Source: Clostridia bacterium (GTDB lineage: Bacteria > Bacillota > Clostridia > Oscillospirales > CAG-272). Taken from it: a stretch of 58,729 nucleotides of DNA. A model generated the notes under the pieces. The model did no database searches. It worked only from the letters and a program-made list of their open reading frames with translations, and had not been told where the DNA came from. The stretch is from positions 1 through 58,729 of the forward strand of contig JAFQEC010000002.1 in the NCBI GenBank assembly GCA_017415805.1. The letters are read 5' to 3'. The position numbers were made by a program, and so were the translations under genes. Shown one piece after another: positions 52,628 to 58,729 of this stretch. Positions within the stretch are counted from its first letter, which is position 1; each line of letters starts with the position of its first letter.

Positions 52628-52633
52628 TACAAT
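52628..52633 (+). promoter_or_regulatory. -10 box of rhaA
   Basis: TACAAT 41 bases before the ATG, with no good -35 at the right distance (TTATTA only). This is the usual pattern for a promoter needing an activator, here presumably the divergent AraC protein. Confidence 0.5.
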
Positions 52634-52674
52634 AGAATTGGGAAAGACCCAAAATTTACAGGGGGTAAAATAAT

Positions 52675-53925
52675 ATGAACGTACTGTATCAGGCAGCGGC
52701 CGAAAAATACGCCGCTTACGGCATCGACACCGAGGCCGCCATCGAGGCACTGCGCCGCGTTTCCATCTCCATGCATTGCTGGCAGGGTGACGACGTGCAC
52801 GGCTTCGACACCAAGGAGGCGCTCTCGGGCGGCATCCAGACCACGGGTAACTACCCCGGACGTGCACGCACACCCGAGGAGCTGATGGCCGATCTTGACG
52901 TTGCCTTCTCGCTCATCGGCGGCAAGCACAAGCTCAATCTGCACGCCTGCTACGCGATTTTCGAGGACGGCGAGTTTGCCGACCGCGACGCGCTGGAGCC
53001 CAAGCATTTCAAGCGCTGGGTCGAATATGCCAAGGAGCGCGGAATGGGCATTGATTTCAATCCCACCTTCTTCTCGCACCCCATGGCCGCCAGCGGTCTT
53101 ACGCTCTCCTCGCCCGACGAGAAGGTGCGTAAATTCTGGGTCGAGCACGGCAAGGCCTGCATTCGTATTTCCGAGTACATGGCAAAGGAAACGGGCGTGC
53201 CCTGCGTGATGAACGTTTGGATCCCCGACGGCTATAAGGATATTCCTGCTGACCGTATGGGCCCGCGTGCACGCTTTGCAAAATCGCTTGACGAAATGCT
53301 CGCGATCCCTTATGACAAGGAAAAGGTGCTGGTTTGCCTCGAATCCAAGGTGTTCGGCATCGGCGTGGAGTCCTACACCGTCGGCTCTGCTGAGTTCACC
53401 ATGAACTACGTGGCAAAGAACGGCCTTCTGCCCCTGATGGACAACGGCCACTATCATCCCACCGAGGTCGTCTCGGACAAGATCTCGTCTATGCTGCTGT
53501 TCAACCCCAAGGTTGCACTCCACGTCACGCGCGGCGTGCGCTGGGACAGCGACCACGTGGTGCGCTTGGATGACGAGACCCGCGAGATCGCCAAGGAGAT
53601 CGTGGCATCGGGCCGTATGGACGACGTAGCGATCGCCCTGGACTACTTTGATGCAAGCATCAACCGCATCGTCGCTTGGGTGGTCGGCATGCGCAACATG
53701 CAGCGCGCTCTGCTCTCGGCTCTCCTGATGCCGCACGACGCATGGAAGGCGCTTCAAACCGAGGGCCGCTTCACCGAGCTCTTCGTCAAGACCGAGGAGT
53801 TCAAGTCCTTGCCCGAGGGCGAGGTCTGGGCAGAGTTCTGCCGCCGTTGCGGTGTTCCCGCAGACGAGACCTGGTACCAGACCGTGGCCGACTACGAAGC
53901 ACGCGTGCTTTCTGCTCGCGCTTAA
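52675..53925 (+). CDS. rhaA: L-rhamnose isomerase
   Basis: A 416-residue metal-dependent enzyme converting L-rhamnose to L-rhamnulose. The N terminus SISMHCWQGDDVHGF, then HKLNLHACYAIFED, FNPTFFSHPMAASGLTLSSP near 125, CLESKVFGIGVES near 222, and LMDNGHYHPTEVVSDKISSM near 257 are all typical. Active-site His, Glu and Asp clusters are present. GGGGG lies upstream of the ATG. No kinase or aldolase gene is adjacent, so the rest of the pathway is elsewhere. Confidence 0.95.
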   Translation: MNVLYQAAAEKYAAYGIDTEAAIEALRRVSISMHCWQGDDVHGFDTKEALSGGIQTTGNYPGRARTPEELMADLDVAFSLIGGKHKLNLHACYAIFEDGEFADRDALEPKHFKRWVEYAKERGMGIDFNPTFFSHPMAASGLTLSSPDEKVRKFWVEHGKACIRISEYMAKETGVPCVMNVWIPDGYKDIPADRMGPRARFAKSLDEMLAIPYDKEKVLVCLESKVFGIGVESYTVGSAEFTMNYVAKNGLLPLMDNGHYHPTEVVSDKISSMLLFNPKVALHVTRGVRWDSDHVVRLDDETREIAKEIVASGRMDDVAIALDYFDASINRIVAWVVGMRNMQRALLSALLMPHDAWKALQTEGRFTELFVKTEEFKSLPEGEVWAEFCRRCGVPADETWYQTVADYEARVLSARA

Positions 53926-53942
53926 AGCAAAAGTACATAAAC

Positions 53943-53968
53943 AAGGGCGGGGGAGACCCCGCCCTTTG
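53943..53968 (+). terminator. Terminator of rhaA
   Basis: AAGGGCGGGG-gaga-CCCCGCCCTT followed by a short T run. Confidence 0.85.
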
Positions 53969-53979
53969 CTTCATTCAGC

Positions 53980-54008
53980 TTGACTTTCGGAGCGCTTTTT
54001 GCTATCAT
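53980..54008 (+). promoter_or_regulatory. Promoter of cls
   Basis: TTGACT (53980-53985), a 17-base spacer, and TATCAT (54003-54008). Confidence 0.7.
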
Positions 54009-54061
54009 AATAAACGACGAAAAGCTGTTTCATCGGGGTATCTGCTTTGAGGAGAGTGTAT

Positions 54062-55582
54062 ATGAAGGGTCATTGGAAGCTTGCCTTATGGCTACGCCGC
54101 GCATTGGCTGTCCTTTTGCTTCTGGCGCAGATCGCGTTTTGGTTTCTTGCGCTGACGCGCAATAGCGAGCATTTTATCATCTATCAGCTGCTCTGTCAAA
54201 TTGTTGGGGTTTTGATCGCGCTGCGTGTGATCGTCAAACCGGGGAATGCGGGCTATAAGTTCATGTGGATCGTGTTTATTATCCTGCTTCCCATCTTCGG
54301 TGTACCGTTCTACGTTTTATCAGCCTTGCCGAATCGAACCAAGCACTTTGGAAAACGGATCGCTGCCATTCAAAACGAACGCAAGGAGCTGTTTTTACTG
54401 CCGCAGGGAGAGGTGCACACTACCGATCTCGGCACGGGGACGGCGTTTTCTTATTTGCAGAATCATGCGGGATTTCCCGCATACAATGATACCCAAACTG
54501 CTTATTTCTCCTGCGGTGAAGAATTCCATACCGCACTTTTACGGGAACTGGAAAAAGCGCAAAAATATATTTTTCTGGAGTATTTTATCATACAAGAAGG
54601 GAAAATGTGGGATCCGATTCTGGAGATTCTTTTGCGCAAGGCAGCCGAGGGCGTGCGCGTGCGTGTGCTGTACGATGAGATCGGCTGCTTTCTCACACTT
54701 CCCGTGCAATATCCGCGAATGCTGGCAAAGCAAGGAATTGAGTGTTGTAAATTCAACCGCTTTGTTCCGTTCCTGTCGACCAAGCAAAACAACCGTGACC
54801 ACCGCAAGATTGCTGTGATCGACGGCGCTGTGGCCTTCACAGGGGGATGCAATCTGGCAGATGAATACATCAACGCGATCGAAAAGCACGGTCATTGGAA
54901 GGACTGTGCTGTGCTGTGCCGCGGATCCGCCGCATGGAGCTTTACCGTGATGTTTTTGCAAATGTGGGAGCTTGCTACGGGTAAAAAAGAGGATTATAGA
55001 CACTATTTTCCCCCAAACGCCCTACAAGGCACATGCGAGGGAAGCGTTCAGCCCTACGCGGATAGTCCTATGGACGCCGATACGGTGGGCACAAATGTGT
55101 ATTTGCATGTGATTCATAGGGCGCGCAAGTATCTCTGGATCTGTACGCCCTATCTGATTCCCGACGACACGCTGATGGCGGCGCTGTGCCTTTCGGCTAA
55201 AAGCGGTGTGGATGTGCGCATCATTACGCCACACAAGTGGGACAAGCTGCTCGTACACGCCACCACACGCTCCTACTACGGCGAGCTGATCAGGGCAGGT
55301 GTTCGTATCTACGAATATACCGATGGCTTCATGCACGCCAAAACCTTTGTTGCGGATGACGATACCGCAACCGTGGGCACGGTGAATCTGGATTATCGTA
55401 GCTTGTATCTGCACTTTGAATGTGGCGTGCTGATGCAAAACACCTTGGCGGTTACACAGGTGAAGGAGGATTTTCTGCGCACGCTGGAGCACTGTACTCC
55501 TATTATGGAAAAGGAATGTCGCCGCGCCTTGCCAATACGCATCCTGCAAGGTGTTCTGCGCCTGTTTGCACCTTTGATGTAA
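54062..55582 (+). CDS. cls: Cardiolipin synthase
   Basis: A 506-residue phospholipase-D-family enzyme joining two phosphatidylglycerols. Two N-terminal spans lie at about 9-30 and 36-80. HKD motif 1 is DHRKIAVIDGAVAFTGGCN near 245, and motif 2 is MHAKTFVADDDTATVGTVN near 425. GAGGAG precedes the ATG at 54062. Confidence 0.93.
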   Translation: MKGHWKLALWLRRALAVLLLLAQIAFWFLALTRNSEHFIIYQLLCQIVGVLIALRVIVKPGNAGYKFMWIVFIILLPIFGVPFYVLSALPNRTKHFGKRIAAIQNERKELFLLPQGEVHTTDLGTGTAFSYLQNHAGFPAYNDTQTAYFSCGEEFHTALLRELEKAQKYIFLEYFIIQEGKMWDPILEILLRKAAEGVRVRVLYDEIGCFLTLPVQYPRMLAKQGIECCKFNRFVPFLSTKQNNRDHRKIAVIDGAVAFTGGCNLADEYINAIEKHGHWKDCAVLCRGSAAWSFTVMFLQMWELATGKKEDYRHYFPPNALQGTCEGSVQPYADSPMDADTVGTNVYLHVIHRARKYLWICTPYLIPDDTLMAALCLSAKSGVDVRIITPHKWDKLLVHATTRSYYGELIRAGVRIYEYTDGFMHAKTFVADDDTATVGTVNLDYRSLYLHFECGVLMQNTLAVTQVKEDFLRTLEHCTPIMEKECRRALPIRILQGVLRLFAPLM

Positions 55583-55583
55583 C

Positions 55584-55622
55584 AAAAAGAGTTCTCACCC
55601 ATTGTTGGTGAGAACTCTTTTT
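55584..55622. terminator. Bidirectional terminator between cls and the CNNM/CorC gene
   Basis: AAAAAGAGTTCTCACC paired with GGTGAGAACTCTTTTT around a 7-base loop. Confidence 0.93.
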
Positions 55623-55623
55623 G

Positions 55624-56940
55624 TTATTCTTCGCTTTCTTCCTCGTCCTCGGGCTCGGGGGAGAGCACGCGTACGGTGGCTGACTCCACCTGACGTTCCA
55701 GCACGCTGTCTACCGCGATCGAGAGGTGCTCGGTCTCAACGGTAAAGGCGGTGCCGTCCGCGGGCACGCTTCCAAGGCGTGCGAGAGCAAGGCCGCCGAG
55801 TGTATCGCAGTCCTCGTGCGGGAACTCGATATTGAGCTCCTTTTCCAGATCATCGAGTGACACCGAGCCCAGCACCCGCCACGAGCCGTCGGCAAGGGGC
55901 TCGATCTCCAGCTCCTGCTTCACGGGCGTTTCCTCGTCGGAAAGGTCACCCACCAAGCGCTCGATGAGATCGTTCATCGTAACGATGCCGAGCACGCCGC
56001 CGTGCTCATCCAGCACTACGGCAAGTGAGACGCGCTCCTTTTTCATATTGCGGAACAAAAGATCGGCTTTTACGCCGTCGGGCACAAAATAAGCGGGGCG
56101 AACCGCCTTGCTCATGACTGTTTCGCGCGTGTGATCGGGCAGGCGGAAGTATTCCTTCGCGCTCAAAATGCCCACCACGTTGTCTACGCTCTCGGCGCAG
56201 ATGGGGTAGAGCGAGAAGCGGTTTTCCTTGATGGTCCGATCCCATTCCTCATCGGTCTCCTCAGTCCAGAGAAGTATGAGGTCGGTGCGGTGCGTGGCGA
56301 TCTCTCCTGCGGTCAGATCGTCAAATTCAAAAATGTTCTGTATGAGCTCCTTTTCCTCGTCGTCGATCGCACCCTGCTTGGATGCGGTATCGACCGTGAG
56401 CTTGATGTCCTCCTCGCTCACGTCCTCGGTGGCGTTCGGGTCAATGCGAAACAGTCGAAGGATACCGTTTGTCGAGACGGTCAGAAGCGCAACAAGAGGG
56501 GCAAAGAGCTTTGAGATGCCCCACACCAGCCCCGAAATGCCAAGTGCCAGCGACTCCGCCTTGCGCTGTGCCACGCGCTTGGGCACAAGCTCGCCAAAGA
56601 CCAGTGTAAATAGGGAGAGAATGACGGTGATCACAATGACTACGACCGCCTCGGGGATCCGCACGCCAAGGTCTGCCAGCCACTCAACCAGCGGCTCGGC
56701 AAAGTTGTCGGCGGCAAACGCAGAGCCAAGGAAGCCCGAGAGTGTAATGGCCACCTGAATGGTGGCAAGAAAGCGTGCGGGCTGCGCCGTGAGCCCCAGC
56801 AAGCGCTTTGCGCGACGGTCGCCTTTGGCGGCCAGCTGCTCGAGCTTGGCGGGATTGGTGCTGATCACGGCGATCTCGGCGCAGGCAAAGATCGCGTTGA
56901 GCGCAATAAGTAAAATCTGTAAAAGCAAAAGCCAAATCAT
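55624..56940 (-). CDS. CNNM/CorC-family (HlyC-like) transporter
   Basis: A 438-residue membrane protein of the family linked to magnesium and other cation efflux. The DUF21 transmembrane domain covers about 1-170 (with AEIAVISTNPAKLEQLAAKGD and FGELVPKRVA), a CBS pair about 190-330 (LYPICAESVDNVVGIL; LDEHGGVLGIVTMNDLIERL), and a CorC/HlyC domain the C terminus, with a highly acidic tail. A 200-base attenuator-like leader lies upstream. Confidence 0.9.
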   Translation of the reverse strand: MIWLLLLQILLIALNAIFACAEIAVISTNPAKLEQLAAKGDRRAKRLLGLTAQPARFLATIQVAITLSGFLGSAFAADNFAEPLVEWLADLGVRIPEAVVVIVITVILSLFTLVFGELVPKRVAQRKAESLALGISGLVWGISKLFAPLVALLTVSTNGILRLFRIDPNATEDVSEEDIKLTVDTASKQGAIDDEEKELIQNIFEFDDLTAGEIATHRTDLILLWTEETDEEWDRTIKENRFSLYPICAESVDNVVGILSAKEYFRLPDHTRETVMSKAVRPAYFVPDGVKADLLFRNMKKERVSLAVVLDEHGGVLGIVTMNDLIERLVGDLSDEETPVKQELEIEPLADGSWRVLGSVSLDDLEKELNIEFPHEDCDTLGGLALARLGSVPADGTAFTVETEHLSIAVDSVLERQVESATVRVLSPEPEDEEESEE

Positions 56941-56974
56941 TTTTTGAATCCTTTCATTCTGTTAAAATAGGCGC

Positions 56975-57024
56975 AAAAAAGGGCACGACCGCAGCACTCA
57001 CGTACGCAAGCACAGGTCATGTCC
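56975..57024 (-). terminator. Intrinsic terminator in the CNNM/CorC leader (attenuator)
   Basis: On the minus strand GGACATGACC (57024-57015) pairs with GGTCGTGCCC (56990-56981) with one mismatch, closing an inner stem CTTGCG-ta-CGTGAG, then TTTTTT. It lies 35 bases before the CNNM/CorC start codon, so it ends transcription before the gene unless disrupted. Confidence 0.75.
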
Positions 57025-57087
57025 GTCACACATCAAAACAGAATATAAAAAAGAATTATCGTTTCGCGGGATACTGTCCGTGTCCAT
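56998..57087 (-). CDS. Putative 29-residue leader peptide
   Basis: Starts at ATG 57087, 13 bases after AAAGGAG. It reads MDTDSIPRNDNS, then a Leu/Cys/Asp/His segment ending LCLRT. Its stop codon sits in the loop of the downstream terminator, and its last codons cover the terminator's 5' arm, so a translating ribosome would affect termination. The early Asp and Pro codons recall Mg-sensing leader peptides such as mgtL, but this is inference. Confidence 0.45.
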   Translation of the reverse strand: MDTDSIPRNDNSFLYSVLMCDGHDLCLRT

Positions 57088-57127
57088 ATGAGGCCGTGGT
57101 CTCCTTTCTTGTTTTTCACTCACCAAT

Positions 57128-57156
57128 ATTATATCAGGCTTTTCGGTGAATGTCAA
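57128..57156 (-). promoter_or_regulatory. Consensus promoter of the CNNM/CorC leader
   Basis: TTGACA (57156-57151), a 17-base spacer, and TATAAT (57133-57128) on the minus strand. Confidence 0.9.
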
Positions 57157-57191
57157 ACCGCTTTTTGAGCCTTGGCGCACAAAAAGCGGTT
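57156..57191. repeat. 12-bp inverted repeat abutting the CNNM/CorC promoter
   Basis: AACCGCTTTTTG at 57156-57167 and CAAAAAGCGGTT at 57180-57191, separated by 12 bases. It touches the -35 box and could be an operator or a weak terminator. The remainder of the gap up to 57360 is AT-rich and shows no gene. Confidence 0.55.
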
Positions 57192-57362
57192 GATTTTACG
57201 CAAAAATCGTACAAAAACCGCCCAAGAGAGACATTTTCTCGTCTTTTGCGTGCTTTTTGTTTCTTTCGCTCATTTTTTTGCACAGATGCAGACTTTTTTT
57301 ACATATGCTTTTTTTGCGAGTATCACAAAAATAAAAAAACGCCATTTTTTTGATCAAATGCC

Positions 57363-57391
57363 TTTACAAATCGACATTTTTTTGGTATACT
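57363..57391 (+). promoter_or_regulatory. Promoter of the CofE-like gene
   Basis: TTTACA (57363-57368), a 17-base spacer, and TATACT (57386-57391). Confidence 0.8.
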
Positions 57392-57458
57392 ATTTGGGTG
57401 GTAAAATCATCTTACCTCTGTTTGTACGCAAACAGCCAAAAAAAGGAGTGGTCTTTTT

Positions 57459-58643
57459 ATGAGCCGTATGATCGGTACCGTATCCCGTGGCGTTCGCGCC
57501 CCCATTATTCGCGGTGGAGACAATTTGGTCGATATCGTTACGAGCTGTGTGCTCGATGCTGCCAAGGACGGCGGCTACGAGATCCGCAACCGCGACATTG
57601 TCGCAATGACCGAGTCGATCGTTGCTCGCGCGCAGGAGAACTACGTGACCATTGATAATATTGCCGAGGATGTACGCACCAAGTTCGGTGGCGAGACCGT
57701 GGGCATCGTGTTCCCGATCCTGAGCCGTAACCGTTTCTCGGTGTGCCTGACGGGCATCGCAAGAGGCGCCAAAAAAGTCGTTATCATGCTCTCGTATCCC
57801 TCGGATGAGGTGGGCAACCATCTTGTCAGCCTGGATGCCATCGACGCAGCAGGTATCAACCCGTACAGCGACGTGCTGGACGTCAAGCGCTACCGTGCGT
57901 GCTTCGGCTATGAGAAGCACACCTTCACGGGCGTGGATTACGTGGAATACTACGAGAATCTGGTGCGTGCCGAGGGTGCGGATTGCGAGATCGTGTTTGC
58001 AAACGATCCCCGTGCAATTCTCAAATATACCGACAACGTGCTGTGCTGTGACATTCACACCCGCGCGCGCTCCAAGCGTCTGCTCAAGGCAGCGGGTGCC
58101 AAGGTGGTCTACGGCATGGACGATATCATGTCTGCCCCCATCAACGGCAGCGGCTACAACGAGCAGTACGGTCTGCTTGGCTCCAACAAGGCGACCGACG
58201 ATAAGGTCAAGCTCTTTCCGCGCAACTGCCAGCCCCTTGTGGATGCGATCCAGGACCGCATCCTGCAACAGACGGGCAAGCTGGTAGAGGTAATGGTCTA
58301 CGGCGACGGCGCATTCAAGGATCCCGTGGGCAAGATCTGGGAGCTGGCCGATCCGGTCGTTTCTCCCGCTTACACCAAGGGCCTGGAGGGTACACCCAAC
58401 GAGCTCAAGCTTAAGTACCTCGCAGACAACGATTTTGCCAATCTCTCGGGCGCGGAGCTCCGTGCCGCCATTGAGGAGAAGATCGCACACAAGGACAACA
58501 AGCAAGAGGGCCAAATGGGCACCACGCCGCGACGTCTCACCGACCTGATCGGCTCGCTGTGTGACCTGACCTCGGGCTCGGGTGATAAGGGCACGCCCAT
58601 CATCTATATCCAGGGCTATTTTGATAATTATACCACTGAATAA
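57459..58643 (+). CDS. CofE-like (coenzyme F420-0:L-glutamate ligase family) protein
   Basis: A 394-residue protein related to gamma-glutamyl ligases of F420. The N-terminal GTVSRGVRAPIIRGGDNLVD and RNRDIVAMTESIVARAQ match the family's metal/GTP region, as does KKVVIMLSYPSDEVGNHLVS. No other F420 genes are in the window, and most gut Clostridia are not known to make F420, so the substrate is uncertain. AAGGAG precedes the ATG. Confidence 0.75.
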   Translation: MSRMIGTVSRGVRAPIIRGGDNLVDIVTSCVLDAAKDGGYEIRNRDIVAMTESIVARAQENYVTIDNIAEDVRTKFGGETVGIVFPILSRNRFSVCLTGIARGAKKVVIMLSYPSDEVGNHLVSLDAIDAAGINPYSDVLDVKRYRACFGYEKHTFTGVDYVEYYENLVRAEGADCEIVFANDPRAILKYTDNVLCCDIHTRARSKRLLKAAGAKVVYGMDDIMSAPINGSGYNEQYGLLGSNKATDDKVKLFPRNCQPLVDAIQDRILQQTGKLVEVMVYGDGAFKDPVGKIWELADPVVSPAYTKGLEGTPNELKLKYLADNDFANLSGAELRAAIEEKIAHKDNKQEGQMGTTPRRLTDLIGSLCDLTSGSGDKGTPIIYIQGYFDNYTTE

Positions 58644-58644
58644 T

Positions 58645-58683
58645 AAAAAACCGCCGCTTGGCATTGCCAAGCGGCGGTTTTTT
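58645..58683 (+). terminator. Terminator of the CofE-like gene
   Basis: AAAAAACCGCCGCTTGGC-att-GCCAAGCGGCGGTTTTTT. The remaining 46 bases to the window edge hold no gene I can support. Confidence 0.93.
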
Positions 58684-58729
58684 GGATTTGTCGCCTTTCG
58701 TCGAGAGCCTTCCACCTTGCTCCTCAAGG

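Noticed and set aside
57040..57110. M-box (ykoK) magnesium riboswitch upstream of the CNNM/CorC gene
   Set aside because: Only a short 5' part looks similar; the central and 3' conserved blocks are missing, so I describe it as a leader-peptide attenuator.

Overview
This window looks like chromosome from an uncultured or little-studied spore-forming member of the Clostridia (Bacillota), probably a gut lineage. It has a Gram-positive PolC, the classic Firmicutes order rpsB-tsf-pyrH-frr-uppS-cdsA-dxr-rseP-ispG-polC, a group-II ECF transporter core next to truA, and three sporulation markers (dpaA, dpaB, cwlD). Housekeeping genes are moderately GC-rich. No rRNA, tRNA, CRISPR array or intact insertion sequence was seen.

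Layout. 1-4000: an unknown membrane protein, an M14 peptidase, and DUF951-ruvA-ruvB divergent from ruvC. 4.1-12.4 kb: ruvC, an rRNA-type methyltransferase, ecfA1-ecfA2-ecfT-truA, a DUF5711 protein and a zinc-finger ClpC-like ATPase. 12.45-16.27 kb: an accessory island of decayed tandem modules resembling phage polyvalent-protein toxins. 16.27-16.69 kb: three consecutive small-RNA units on the minus strand. 16.7-30.3 kb: translation, isoprenoid, phospholipid and replication genes, ending with birA. 30.3-31.8 kb: dipicolinate synthase. 32-41 kb: a GH106-like glycosidase, a DUF5722-like secreted protein, pncB and three small envelope genes. 41.2-47.9 kb: polA, malQ, a DUF6440 protein, radA, cwlD, acpP. 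48-50.4 kb: comEC broken by an in-frame TAG. 50.4-58.7 kb: a Cys-rich protein, an AraC regulator beside rhaA, cls, a CNNM/CorC gene behind an attenuator-like leader, and a CofE-like ligase.

Most notable. (1) In the 12.45-16.27 kb island every toxin-like module is overlapped by a small ORF of 61-81 codons, always in the +1 frame and always with its own Shine-Dalgarno sequence. Two toxin types recur with the same small-ORF type each time, and the small ORFs diverge while their flanks are nearly identical. This suggests nested immunity or antitoxin genes overprinted on linkers of a modular toxin gene. (2) Next to it are three short RNAs, each with a consensus sigma-A promoter and a terminator. 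Three of their four domains share covarying stems around a nearly invariant 12-nt loop. (3) A two-copy 220-bp MITE-like element supplies the last 16 codons of the AraC regulator. (4) None of about 45 genes ends in TAG, and the only in-frame TAGs interrupt comEC and the island ORF. (5) The CNNM/CorC gene has a promoter, a 29-codon leader peptide and an intrinsic terminator arranged for attenuation.

All functional calls come from reading motifs and gene order, without database searches.
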